Source: RGIG5579 sp045597125
Lineage (GTDB): Bacteria > Bacillota > Clostridia > Oscillospirales > SIG627
Direction: 5' to 3'
Assembly (NCBI GenBank): GCA_045597125.1
Contig: JAZODR010000048.1
Coordinates: 1-31,507 of the forward strand
DNA length: 31,507 bases
Numbering within the stretch: position 1 is the stretch's first letter; each line of letters opens with the position of its first letter. The notes beneath the pieces are model-generated. The model worked only from the letters and a program-made list of their open reading frames with translations, had not been told where the DNA came from and searched no databases. A program made the position numbers and the translations under genes. Of this stretch, positions 22,427-29,594 are shown piece after piece.

Positions 22427-23176
22427 ATGAGAAAGATGGTTATTGCAGGTAACTGGAAAATGAATAAGACTCCTTCTGAGGCAGCTTCTCTTGCAGCTGA
22501 AATTGCTCAGATCAAGGATGCTTCTTGCGAGGTTGTAATTTGCCCTCCCTTTGTTGACCTTTTCTTTGCAAAGAAGGCAATTGAGGGAAGCGGAATCAAA
22601 CTGGGTGCTCAGAACTGCCACTTTGAGGCTTCCGGAGCTTTCACCGGTGAGATCAGCGCAGATATGTTGATCGAAGCAGGATGTGAGTACGTTATCATCG
22701 GTCACTCCGAGAGAAGACAGTATTTCGCCGAAACCGACGAAACTGTGAACAAGAGAACTGCTGCCGCTTTGGCAAAAGGGCTCAAGGTGATTCTTTGTGT
22801 TGGTGAAACCAAGGACGAGAGAGTGGACGGTATCACCGAGGAAGTGATTGCCCGTCAAATCAAACTGGATTTGAAGGGAATTTCTCGCGAGGATATGGCG
22901 AATGTTGTGATCGCTTATGAGCCTGTATGGGCAATCGGTACCGGTCTTGTTGCTACTAAGGAGCAGGCCGAAGAGGTTTGTGCTTTCATTCGCGGCTTGG
23001 TTAAGAATCTTTATGACGATGCCGTAGCAGAAGATATTACTATTCAGTACGGTGGATCTATGAAGCCCGATAATTGTGCTGAGCTTTTGGCAATGCCCAA
23101 TATTGATGGTGGTCTGATCGGCGGAGCAGCCTTGAAGACTGCAGATTTTGCAGCAATCGTAGCAGCAGCAAAATAA
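22427..23176 (+). CDS. tpiA: Triosephosphate isomerase
   Basis: Interconverts dihydroxyacetone phosphate and glyceraldehyde 3-phosphate. The 249-residue TIM barrel has the catalytic lysine in GNWKMNK (K11), the catalytic histidine in IIGHSERR, the catalytic glutamate in AYEPVWAIGTG and the phosphate-binding GGLIGGAAL near the C-terminus. I start at ATG 22427, preceded by AAGGAGG; an in-frame extension would overlap pgk. It is cotranscribed with pgk and ends 5 nt before an unknown membrane protein. Confidence 0.97.
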   Translation: MRKMVIAGNWKMNKTPSEAASLAAEIAQIKDASCEVVICPPFVDLFFAKKAIEGSGIKLGAQNCHFEASGAFTGEISADMLIEAGCEYVIIGHSERRQYFAETDETVNKRTAAALAKGLKVILCVGETKDERVDGITEEVIARQIKLDLKGISREDMANVVIAYEPVWAIGTGLVATKEQAEEVCAFIRGLVKNLYDDAVAEDITIQYGGSMKPDNCAELLAMPNIDGGLIGGAALKTADFAAIVAAAK

Positions 23177-23181
23177 ATTAA

Positions 23182-23868
23182 ATGAAAAAATTTTTCATAG
23201 GACTGGGTGAAAGAAAGAAGAAATACGAAACTGAGGGCGTGGATGGGTACGATTGGAATGAGGCGCAGCCGAGATGGCCTATTACCCGCATTATGAACAC
23301 TGCTTTTGCCATTATTAGCCTTATTGTTTGGGTGTTCATTCTTTCTCGCATTTTTGCATCGGGAAACTCGGAATATGAGAAAATGATTCTTTTAAATGAG
23401 AAAGCATCTGCCATTTATCCTGAGGAATGTCAGCAGGTGCTTCGCATCAATTCTGCTGTTGAGGAGGATGCCAAAGGCGGGGTTATCGTGCAATATCCTG
23501 TTTATTTGAAGGAAGCGGAAAATCTGCAACTTACCGCGCGCGTCAATCGTCGCCTTATAAAGCCGGGAAGCGGAGAGATGGGCTATACTTTTGTTCTTCG
23601 CGAAAGCGGTGGTGGAAACTGTTTTTATACGGTGAGTTATTACAGCGCGAAAAAGCAGTTTCAATATGCGTTTTACCGTCTTTGTTTTGAGGGCATTAAG
23701 CTGGATACGGATAAGGTCTATACGCTCTTGGTGTATCAAGGAGAATTTTCTCCCGAAGACGGAAATTTTCCTGCAAATAAGGCAGATTTTCACTTCGTCG
23801 TATTAAATTCTGATACCTATTGCAATACTGTAACTCCTAAAAGAAATTCTTTTCAAAATGTAAAATAA
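23182..23868 (+). CDS. Unknown single-span membrane protein
   Basis: A 228-residue protein I do not recognise. Residues 1-33 are charged and probably cytoplasmic, one membrane segment spans about residues 36-59 (NTAFAIISLIVWVFILSRIF), and the remaining 170 residues look like a soluble, mainly beta, probably extracytoplasmic domain. No lipobox or cleavable signal is evident. The ATG lies only 5 nt after the tpiA stop and has no recognisable Shine-Dalgarno, so it probably depends on coupling to tpiA. It is the last gene before a terminator. Codon use is less biased than in pgk and tpiA. An extracytoplasmic role is inference from topology only. Confidence 0.7.
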   Translation: MKKFFIGLGERKKKYETEGVDGYDWNEAQPRWPITRIMNTAFAIISLIVWVFILSRIFASGNSEYEKMILLNEKASAIYPEECQQVLRINSAVEEDAKGGVIVQYPVYLKEAENLQLTARVNRRLIKPGSGEMGYTFVLRESGGGNCFYTVSYYSAKKQFQYAFYRLCFEGIKLDTDKVYTLLVYQGEFSPEDGNFPANKADFHFVVLNSDTYCNTVTPKRNSFQNVK

Positions 23869-23901
23869 AAAAGAAAGGCTCGAAAGAGCCTTTCTTTTTT
23901 T
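23869..23901. terminator. Bidirectional terminator between the pgk operon and tRNA-Thr
   Basis: An 11-bp stem AAGAAAGGCTC (23871-23881) with GAGCCTTTCTT (23886-23896), GAAA loop, is followed by T's on the plus strand. On the minus strand the same stem is followed by TTTTTTATTTTA. The plus-strand T-run touches the CCA end of the convergent tRNA gene. Confidence 0.92.
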
Positions 23902-23976
23902 GGAGCTAATGACGTGACTTGAACACGCGACCTGCTGATTACGAATCAGCTGCTCTACCAACTGAGCTACATTAGC
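23901..23976 (-). tRNA. tRNA-Thr (anticodon CGT)
   Basis: A 76-nt cloverleaf on the minus strand with encoded CCA. The acceptor arm is GCTAATG/CATTAGC, the D arm GCTCAGTTGGTAGAGC, the anticodon arm GCTGA-TTCGTAA-TCAGC (anticodon CGT, reads ACG) and the T loop TTCAAGT. It has its own promoter upstream and a shared terminator directly after CCA. Confidence 0.95.
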
Positions 23977-23986
23977 GACTTCAGGT

Positions 23987-24015
23987 ATTATATCATAGAA
24001 AAAGTGAAAATGCAA
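23987..24015 (-). promoter_or_regulatory. Promoter of tRNA-Thr
   Basis: On the minus strand, TTGCAT (24010-24015) and a perfect TATAAT (23987-23992) are separated by 17 bp, and the -10 box ends 10 bp before the tRNA 5' end. Confidence 0.88.
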
Positions 24016-24049
24016 GAGTTTGCGTTTTTTTATTTTTTTCGATTTACTC

Positions 24050-24077
24050 TTGACTTTATAAAACGGATTGCTATAAT
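24050..24077 (+). promoter_or_regulatory. Promoter of the GH28-like gene
   Basis: TTGACT (24050-24055) and TATAAT (24072-24077) with a 16-bp spacer, 29 bp before the start codon. Confidence 0.85.
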
Positions 24078-24106
24078 AAGAGCAGATGATATCAAAGGAG
24101 AAACTT

Positions 24107-25300
24107 ATGAAATATACGCTATATGGTGACGGAATTCACGATGATACTGATGCCATTCAGGAGATGATTGATTCGTCTTGCGAGGTGGTTTTGCCTTCGC
24201 CGAAGGCATTTTATCTCATTTCTCGCACATTGGTGCTTCATTCTAACTTTAGATTGGTGCTTCCTCGTTTTGCCGAGATTCGTCTTGCACCGCAGTCTAA
24301 TTGTATGATGCTGAAAAGTGCCACTGTGGATGATTTAGCAGACCGTGGTGGATTTAAGATTTTTGATTATTTAAATCGCTATAGCCCCGATGCGCCTACG
24401 GAAAACATTGAGGTGATGGGCGGTATTTGGAATTTCAACAATAAGCAGCAGAATCCCAATCCTCTTTCCACGGGCAAATATGAGCCGGAAGGGTACACGG
24501 GTCTGATGTTCTTGTTTTATAACGTGAAAAATCTCAAGATTTCCTCGATGACGCTCAAGGATCCTGCAAATTTCTGTATTACACTTGATAAGGTATCCTA
24601 TTTTAAGATTGAGGATCTTACTTTTGATTTCAATGACGGAAATCTCTACCAGAGTAATATGGACGGAGTTCATATTTGCGGCAATTGTCATCACGGTAAC
24701 ATTGAGAAGCTATTTGGCACTTGCTACGATGATATTGTTGCTCTTAATGCTGAAGAGGGTTCCCGCGGTCCAATTTCCGATATTACCGTTCGTGGTATTT
24801 ACACGGATCAGTCCTATAGTGCTGTTCGTCTTCTCACTGCAAATCCGGAGTGCTCCATTCGCAATATTCATATTTCTGATATTCGCGGTACATTTTATCA
24901 CTTCGTTATCGGCTTTATGCAGTATTATAAAACCGAGAAACGCGGCCTGATTGAGAATGTGACCATTGATAACGTGTACGCTTCTAAGTCCGACCGTACT
25001 GTGGTGAAATTCCCCAAGGTTACCAAGTATAAGCGCTACGGCGTTATTGATTTTGAGGGCAAAATCGACGTGAAGAACGTGCATATTTCCGATTTGCACC
25101 GCCGTGAGTTTATTGACAATATTCCCACGATTTTGACGGGAACGACTTCGGCGATTGATCATATGATTTTGGAGAATATTACTTCTGAAAACTTTACCGA
25201 TTTGGGTGAAATGCCTTTGATTGAAATTCAAACAAGCGCTGCTACCAACATTGTTGGAAGAAGCCTTTTCCAAGATGGCAAAAAAATTGAATTGAACTAA
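24107..25300 (+). CDS. GH28-like right-handed beta-helix protein, probable glycoside hydrolase
   Basis: A 397-residue protein resembling polygalacturonase-family (GH28) parallel beta-helices. It opens with YGDGIHDDTDAIQEMID, the motif typical of pectate-lyase-3/GH28 proteins, and shows repeating short strands ending in hydrophobic-N-hydrophobic steps. Candidate catalytic acids are D186 in NMDGVHI (NTD in classic GH28) and D208/D209 in CYDDIVAL; the classic GHG and RIK motifs are not clear (only RLL at a suitable place). No signal peptide or membrane segment is present, so a cytoplasmic role on imported oligosaccharides is inferred. I start at ATG 24107, preceded by AAAGGAG. It is a single-gene unit with its own promoter and terminator. 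Confidence 0.72.
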   Translation: MKYTLYGDGIHDDTDAIQEMIDSSCEVVLPSPKAFYLISRTLVLHSNFRLVLPRFAEIRLAPQSNCMMLKSATVDDLADRGGFKIFDYLNRYSPDAPTENIEVMGGIWNFNNKQQNPNPLSTGKYEPEGYTGLMFLFYNVKNLKISSMTLKDPANFCITLDKVSYFKIEDLTFDFNDGNLYQSNMDGVHICGNCHHGNIEKLFGTCYDDIVALNAEEGSRGPISDITVRGIYTDQSYSAVRLLTANPECSIRNIHISDIRGTFYHFVIGFMQYYKTEKRGLIENVTIDNVYASKSDRTVVKFPKVTKYKRYGVIDFEGKIDVKNVHISDLHRREFIDNIPTILTGTTSAIDHMILENITSENFTDLGEMPLIEIQTSAATNIVGRSLFQDGKKIELN

Positions 25301-25304
25301 AAAC

Positions 25305-25340
25305 AGACAGAGAGTGAATCATTCACTCTCTGTCTATTTT
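25305..25340. terminator. Bidirectional terminator between the GH28-like and GNAT genes
   Basis: A near-perfect 31-nt inverted repeat (25305-25319 with 25321-25335, AGACAGAGAGTGA arms) is followed by ATTTT on the plus strand and GTTTTT on the minus strand. The stop codon of the minus-strand GNAT gene lies inside it. Confidence 0.92.
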
Positions 25341-25766
25341 CATTTGATCGTAAGGGAAAAAATCAAAACCAAGCCGCTTATAAAGGGAAACTGCGCCTTC
25401 ATTTTCTTTTTCTACTTCCAAACGGAAGCGTTTTGCACAAGGAGCATATTTTTCTTTTAAAAAATGAAAAAAAGCTGAACCGTAGCCTTTACCACGGGCG
25501 GCAGGCTCCAGATAAATTTCTTCAATCCAGATAACCTCACCTCCTGCCTCCTGGCTCCAGGTGCGGGCAAGGAGGGCATAGCCTATGATGTTTTCCTCTT
25601 CCTCAAAAATAAAGGCATCGGCAAAGGGAGAACCTTCTATCAAGAGGGAAAAGGTTTTTTCGAGATTTTTTGCGGGAACGGGTGAGAGGACAACATCACT
25701 GTCATAAAATTTTTTTGCCATAGCAAGATAGATTTTTCTGTCTTTTTCTTCAATGGGACGAAACAT
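25323..25766 (-). CDS. GNAT-family N-acetyltransferase
   Basis: A 147-residue acetyl-CoA-dependent acetyltransferase of the GNAT superfamily. Motif A, with the pyrophosphate-binding R/Q-x-x-G-x-G/A pattern, is seen as ARGKGYGSAFFHFL around residue 91; motif B follows with RLEVEKENEGAVSLYKRLGF, the usual N-x-x-A-x-x-L-Y-x-x-x-G-F pattern with residues ENEGAVSLYKRLGF. The substrate cannot be deduced. AAGGAGG on the minus strand precedes the ATG. It is divergent from the SPFH gene and convergent with the GH28-like gene; its last codons lie within the shared terminator. Confidence 0.9.
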   Translation of the reverse strand: MFRPIEEKDRKIYLAMAKKFYDSDVVLSPVPAKNLEKTFSLLIEGSPFADAFIFEEEENIIGYALLARTWSQEAGGEVIWIEEIYLEPAARGKGYGSAFFHFLKEKYAPCAKRFRLEVEKENEGAVSLYKRLGFDFFPYDQMKIDRE

Positions 25767-25792
25767 TTCACGCCTCCTTTTTCTTCTAAAGC

Positions 25793-25821
25793 ATTATATT
25801 AAAGCATGGGAGAAAAGTCAA
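25793..25821 (-). promoter_or_regulatory. Promoter of the GNAT gene
   Basis: Minus-strand TTGACT (25816-25821) and TATAAT (25793-25798) with a 17-bp spacer. Its -35 box is 11 bp from the -35 box of the divergent SPFH promoter. Confidence 0.87.
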
Positions 25822-25832
25822 GGTGTGCTTTC

Positions 25833-25861
25833 TTGACATAAAAAATTTGCTGTGCTATAAT
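25833..25861 (+). promoter_or_regulatory. Promoter of the SPFH-domain gene
   Basis: Perfect TTGACA (25833-25838) and TATAAT (25856-25861) with a 17-bp spacer. Confidence 0.92.
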
Positions 25862-25895
25862 TTTATATAGAATAGCAATGATAAGGAGAATAAAA

Positions 25896-26843
25896 ATGGA
25901 ACTTGTTATAATTCTTGTTTTTTTGGTGATTGCTTTTATTCTTGCTAATGCAAAGATCGTTCCCCAAGCCAATGAATTTGTTATTGAATTTTTGGGTAAA
26001 TACAAGACCACTTGGTCGGCAGGCTTTCACGTGAAGATTCCTTTTTTGGAGAGAATTGCAAAGCGTGTGACTCTCAAGGAGCAGGTTTTGGATTCTCCCC
26101 CTCAGCCTGTTATCACCAAGGATAACGTTACCATGCAGATCGACACGGTGATTTATTATGCCGTTTACGATGCCAAGCTTTACGCTTACGGTGCGGTCAA
26201 TCCTATTTCTGCCCTTTCCAATCTTGCCGCTACTACCTTGCGTAATATTGTAGGTGAATTGGAGCTGGACGGTACTTTGACCTCTCGCGATACCATCAAT
26301 GCGAAAATGACCGAGATTCTGGACGAAGCAACGGATAAGTGGGGCATTAAGGTAAATCGCGTGGAACTGAAAAATATTATCCCTCCCACCGAAATTCAGA
26401 ATGCCATGGAAAAGCAAATGAAGGCAGAGCGCGATCGCCGAGAAACTTTGCTTCAAGCAGAGGGGCATAAGGCTGCTGCTATTACTCGAGCAGAGGGCGA
26501 TAAGCAAGCAATGATTCTTGCCGCCGAAGGTGAGCGCGATGCCCGTATTGCCCGAGCAGAGGGCGAAGCAAAGGCAATCTTCCTTTCTAAAAAAGCAGAG
26601 GCTGATGGTTTGCGTGCATTGCGTGAAGCAGGTGTGGATGAAGCCGTTTTGGAGCTGAAAAAATACGAGGCACTTGTAGCAATGTCTGACGGTAAAGCAT
26701 CCAAGATCATCGTGCCCACTGACGTTGTGGAAATGGCAAAATCGAATGTACTCTTTTCCGAAACTTCGGGTCTGGGAGATGTTACTCCCCCTGCCGCTGA
26801 CAAGCCTAAACCTTCTAAAAAGAAAGATCCTTGCTGCGATTAA
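25896..26843 (+). CDS. SPFH/band-7 (stomatin-like) membrane protein
   Basis: A 315-residue stomatin-type protein: one N-terminal membrane segment (about residues 2-20), then a band-7 domain (NEFVIEFLGKY ... TKDNVTMQIDTVIYYAVYDAKLYAYG ... TTLRNIVGELELDGTLTSRDTIN), then a long Ala/Glu/Arg-rich coiled coil with repeated RAEGD/AAEGE units (about residues 185-235), and a short tail ending KKKDPCCD. Such proteins form large oligomers that organise membrane microdomains or regulate proteases. I start at ATG 25896 with AAGGAG upstream; an in-frame ATG at 25878 lacks a site. No nfeD/clpP-type protease partner is adjacent. Confidence 0.93.
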   Translation: MELVIILVFLVIAFILANAKIVPQANEFVIEFLGKYKTTWSAGFHVKIPFLERIAKRVTLKEQVLDSPPQPVITKDNVTMQIDTVIYYAVYDAKLYAYGAVNPISALSNLAATTLRNIVGELELDGTLTSRDTINAKMTEILDEATDKWGIKVNRVELKNIIPPTEIQNAMEKQMKAERDRRETLLQAEGHKAAAITRAEGDKQAMILAAEGERDARIARAEGEAKAIFLSKKAEADGLRALREAGVDEAVLELKKYEALVAMSDGKASKIIVPTDVVEMAKSNVLFSETSGLGDVTPPAADKPKPSKKKDPCCD

Positions 26844-26850
26844 AGAAAAA

Positions 26851-26878
26851 ACAACCGTAAAACTACGGTTGTTTTTTT
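26851..26878 (+). terminator. Terminator of the SPFH gene
   Basis: A 9-bp stem ACAACCGTA (26851-26859) with TACGGTTGT (26864-26872), AAAC loop, is followed by a run of T's to 26878. Its 3' arm overlaps the proposed -35 box of mutY. Confidence 0.9.
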
Positions 26879-26896
26879 GCGAAAATATGGTACAAT
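26869..26896 (+). promoter_or_regulatory. Possible mutY promoter overlapping the upstream terminator
   Basis: TTGTTT (26869-26874) and TACAAT (26891-26896), spacer 16 bp. The -35 match is imperfect. If used, transcription would begin near 26903. Confidence 0.5.
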
Positions 26897-26915
26897 AAAT
26901 AGGAGAAAGTTTTTA

Positions 26916-27986
26916 ATGAAAGGAGTCTGGCTTGTGATTCCAAGGGAATTTGCAGATATTGTAGTGGATTGGTTTCGCCGAGAGGGGAGAGTTTTGCCTT
27001 GGCGTGAGGGGCGAAACCCTTACCGCATCTGGATTTCTGAGGTGATGCTTCAGCAGACCCGAATCGAAGCGGTGATTCCGTATTACCATCGTTTTCTGAG
27101 GGAATTGCCTGATCTTGCGGCTCTTGCTGCGTGTCCGGAGGATAAGCTTCTCAAATTGTGGGAGGGTCTGGGCTATTATTCCCGCGCCCGTAATTTGAAA
27201 AAGGCTGCTGTTACCGTGATGACCGAATACGGTGGAGAAATGCCCGGAGAGGCAAAAGAATTGCGCCGCCTTTCGGGCATCGGCGACTATACGGCGGGCG
27301 CCATTGCCTCTATTGCGTTTGGAGAACCTTCCCCTGCGGTGGACGGAAATGTACTTCGCGTAATGACCAGAGTTTTGGGCGATAAAAGTGATATTGCCGT
27401 GCCTGAAACCAAGAAAAGGATTGCCACGCTCTTGGAGGAAATATATCCCCGTGGCTCTGCGGCGGGTGATTTGACCGAAGGAATTATGGAGATTGGGGAG
27501 CGGGTGTGTATCCCTGCGGGTGTTCCTCTTTGTACAGTTTGCCCTTTGCGGGAGATTTGTAAAGCCAAAGACGGACTTTGGCAAACCATTCCCGTGAAAA
27601 GTCCTAAAAAGGATCGAAAGATTATCGAGAAAACCGTCTTCGTTTTGAAGTGTGGGGACAAAATTGCCATCCGCCGCCGTCCGGAGGGGGGGCTTTTGGC
27701 CGGAATGTGGGAATTTTATTCTGTGGATGCTGCTATGACCCGTGCTACTGCCCAAAAGCATTTGCAGAACGAAGGCTTTTCCTCGGAAAAGATCAGTGCT
27801 TTGGGGAAAGCTACCCATATTTTTACTCATCTGGAATGGCATATGACCGCCTTTTTGGTAGAATGTTCCAATCAAAGGGAAGGATTTGTTTGGGAATCAT
27901 TTGAAAACATCGATTCCTCTTATGCTCTTCCCACCGCACTCCAAAAAATCAAGAAAAAAGCAAAAGAAAACTCCCGAAGCATATAG
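26916..27986 (+). CDS. mutY: A/G-specific adenine glycosylase MutY
   Basis: MutY removes adenine mispaired with 8-oxoguanine. In the 356-residue protein, the catalytic glutamate is E42 (ISEVMLQQTR), the helix-hairpin-helix is LSGIGDYTAGAIA (from 119), the catalytic aspartate is D143 (PAVDGNV) and the [4Fe-4S] ligands are C198, C206, C209 and C215. The first spacing (C-x7-C) is one longer than E. coli's. The C-terminal NUDIX-like 8-oxoG domain includes HIFTHLEWHM. Two starts fit: ATG 26916 (TAGGAG, 10 nt) or GTG 26934 (AAGGAG, 8 nt). If the promoter at 26869-26896 is real, the first ribosome binding site falls at the transcript's 5' end, favouring the GTG. The stop codon lies in the terminator loop. 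Confidence 0.94.
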   Translation: MKGVWLVIPREFADIVVDWFRREGRVLPWREGRNPYRIWISEVMLQQTRIEAVIPYYHRFLRELPDLAALAACPEDKLLKLWEGLGYYSRARNLKKAAVTVMTEYGGEMPGEAKELRRLSGIGDYTAGAIASIAFGEPSPAVDGNVLRVMTRVLGDKSDIAVPETKKRIATLLEEIYPRGSAAGDLTEGIMEIGERVCIPAGVPLCTVCPLREICKAKDGLWQTIPVKSPKKDRKIIEKTVFVLKCGDKIAIRRRPEGGLLAGMWEFYSVDAAMTRATAQKHLQNEGFSSEKISALGKATHIFTHLEWHMTAFLVECSNQREGFVWESFENIDSSYALPTALQKIKKKAKENSRSI

Positions 27987-28001
27987 ATTCGGGAGTTTTT
28001 T
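27967..28001. terminator. Bidirectional terminator between mutY and tRNA-Leu
   Basis: A 9-bp stem ACTCCCGAA (27970-27978) with TTCGGGAGT (27988-27996) has a 9-nt loop containing the mutY stop codon, followed by a T6 run at 27996-28001. The minus strand has TTTTCTTTT after the stem, so it can also end the convergent tRNA transcript. Confidence 0.9.
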
Positions 28002-28087
28002 GGTGCCGGAAGCGGGGGTCGAACCCGCACGGTATCGCTACCACTGGATTTTGAGTCCAGCACGTCTGCCAATTCCATCATTCCGGC
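28001..28087 (-). tRNA. tRNA-Leu (anticodon CAA)
   Basis: An 87-nt class II tRNA on the minus strand with encoded CCA. The acceptor arm is GCCGGAA/TTCCGGC, the anticodon arm CTGGA-CTCAAAA-TCCAG (anticodon CAA, reads TTG), with a long variable arm TGGTAGCGATACCG, as in leucine tRNAs, and T loop TTCGACC. It has its own promoter and shares a terminator with mutY. Confidence 0.95.
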
Positions 28088-28101
28088 TCAAGTACTCGAC
28101 T

Positions 28102-28130
28102 ATTATACAGTAACCTTTTAATAAAATCAA
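28102..28130 (-). promoter_or_regulatory. Promoter of tRNA-Leu
   Basis: Minus-strand TTGATT (28125-28130) and perfect TATAAT (28102-28107) with a 17-bp spacer, ending 14 bp before the tRNA 5' end. Confidence 0.87.
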
Positions 28131-28145
28131 GTCTTTTTTTTAATT

Positions 28146-28724
28146 TTATTTGATTTTTTTATCGTGTTTATTTTTATAAACTCCAACAGCGCAAAAGATA
28201 CCAAGACCGAAAACAGCACCCAATGTTCCTGCTATAATATCCCCCATTGTATTAAATTTTGTTCCTTGCATATTAGCATTTATTAAAACATCACAAAAAA
28301 ATTCATAAATTTCCCAAACGGAAGCACAAGTACAAGAAAAGAATATTGAAAACATACCAACATTTACTCTGTCATATGACTGTACTCTTCTATTATTAAC
28401 CACTTCAATAATAATTCGACCGCCCTCAAACAGCAATATTCCACTCAAAAAATGCACAAACAGGTCATAATATTTAACGTAGTAATACAGATTTATGCAA
28501 GAACCCAACGAACACGCAAAAACAACAAAAGACAGTGATAATACATAAAATCTTATTGGAAAAGCCCAGACAATACCGCTTACAAGAAAAACTGCAACAT
28601 ATGAGCCAACTATTTTTAACACAGTAGTTTCTACAGAAAACAACAATATAAAAGCGGTGCAAATGATATTTATCAAAAGCACCGCACTTGATGTGATAAG
28701 TTTAAATTTGGCAGACCTGTTCAT
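28146..28724 (-). CDS. Integral membrane protein, DUF2238/YjdF-like
   Basis: A 192-residue hydrophobic protein with about six predicted membrane segments. Conserved polar residues sit inside or beside helices in the pattern of the DUF2238/YjdF group: YDLFVHFLSGILLFEG (about 85-100), SVWEIYEFFCD (about 135-145) and FNTMGDIIAGTLGAVFG (about 157-173), that is, D..H..G, E..E and D..D motifs. Function of the family is unknown. On the minus strand GAGGTG precedes the ATG at 28724. The gene is AT-rich with weak codon bias compared with the ribosomal block. A 105-bp spacer separates it from the lipoprotein gene upstream; I see no clear promoter in it. Family call is from motif recall. Confidence 0.65.
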   Translation of the reverse strand: MNRSAKFKLITSSAVLLINIICTAFILLFSVETTVLKIVGSYVAVFLVSGIVWAFPIRFYVLSLSFVVFACSLGSCINLYYYVKYYDLFVHFLSGILLFEGGRIIIEVVNNRRVQSYDRVNVGMFSIFFSCTCASVWEIYEFFCDVLINANMQGTKFNTMGDIIAGTLGAVFGLGIFCAVGVYKNKHDKKIK

Positions 28725-28829
28725 AATTCACCTCACGCACTGCGGTTTTTCTCAACTTATTAATAAATTATGCCCAGAATCCTTAAATCATAACCAATGG
28801 TCTTCTTGAATTATAAAGATGTAATTTGA

Positions 28830-29417
28830 TTAGTAAAGCAGACCTTTTTCAAATAAAACATTTGAAAATTCGGGTGTAAGTTCCTGTGCTTTGTCACCCG
28901 AACCGTTGATATAAATATACCAAAGCGAATCTTGTCGGAAAATATAAGACTTCACGATAAGATAAGGACATTGCTTGCTATAAAGCAAAACCTCTTTTGC
29001 ATTTTTGTCAAGATTTGCATAATCAACCTTAACTGTGTTGCTTTCAAAAACAGATTCATTAAAAACAAACACAACATCAGAGCCAATGATATTAAAAGTG
29101 TCGGTACTGAAACTGTAGTCCTCGCGAACATAACACATTTCATCATCGGTTACGCTTACAAGATACATCGGCTTATCGTATGTATACGAATAATAGAAAC
29201 CGAAATCATATTCACCGCCATCAAGCAGTTTTCTTTGAGATTTTTCAATACGAGAACCGTTGAATTTATCCGAAAGATAATAGCGGTTATTCTGATATAT
29301 GAGCACATCTTTGCCAGTGTTTTTGTCCCTTACGGTAGAAACTGAATGCTCACCGCAAGCAACAAACGTGATGCAAAGAGCAAACAATAGAAATAAAACT
29401 GATATTCGTTTAAACAC
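28830..29417 (-). CDS. Putative lipoprotein of unknown function
   Basis: A 195-residue protein with a classic lipoprotein signal peptide: basic MFKR, a hydrophobic core, and lipobox FVAC with the modified cysteine at residue 21. The mature part is polar and mainly beta by composition, with no domain I recognise. It starts at a GTG with GAGG at 7-nt spacing on the minus strand. A promoter lies 36-64 bp upstream. It precedes the DUF2238-like membrane gene on the same strand with a 105-bp gap, so cotranscription is possible but not shown. It is expected to be anchored on the outer face of the cytoplasmic membrane. Confidence 0.75.
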   Translation of the reverse strand: MFKRISVLFLLFALCITFVACGEHSVSTVRDKNTGKDVLIYQNNRYYLSDKFNGSRIEKSQRKLLDGGEYDFGFYYSYTYDKPMYLVSVTDDEMCYVREDYSFSTDTFNIIGSDVVFVFNESVFESNTVKVDYANLDKNAKEVLLYSKQCPYLIVKSYIFRQDSLWYIYINGSGDKAQELTPEFSNVLFEKGLLY

Positions 29418-29452
29418 AAAATCGCCTCAAATCTTTTCATAAATGCGATAAT

Positions 29453-29481
29453 ATTTTAACAAACATAAAATATAAAGTCAA
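29453..29481 (-). promoter_or_regulatory. Promoter of the lipoprotein gene
   Basis: Minus-strand TTGACT (29476-29481) and TAAAAT (29453-29458) with a 17-bp spacer, leaving an untranslated leader of about 30 nt before the GTG. Confidence 0.72.
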
Positions 29482-29543
29482 GCATTATGAAATATGACAC
29501 ACACCATAGTTCAATAAAATTTTTAAATAATCTAAAATTATTG

Positions 29544-29571
29544 TTGACAAAACAGACATTTATGTTATAAT
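29544..29571 (+). promoter_or_regulatory. Promoter of the tRNA-CAU/tRNA-Trp pair
   Basis: Perfect TTGACA (29544-29549) and TATAAT (29566-29571) with a 16-bp spacer, 23 bp before the first tRNA. Confidence 0.92.
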
Positions 29572-29594
29572 GATTAAGCGCTTAGATTTGACGT

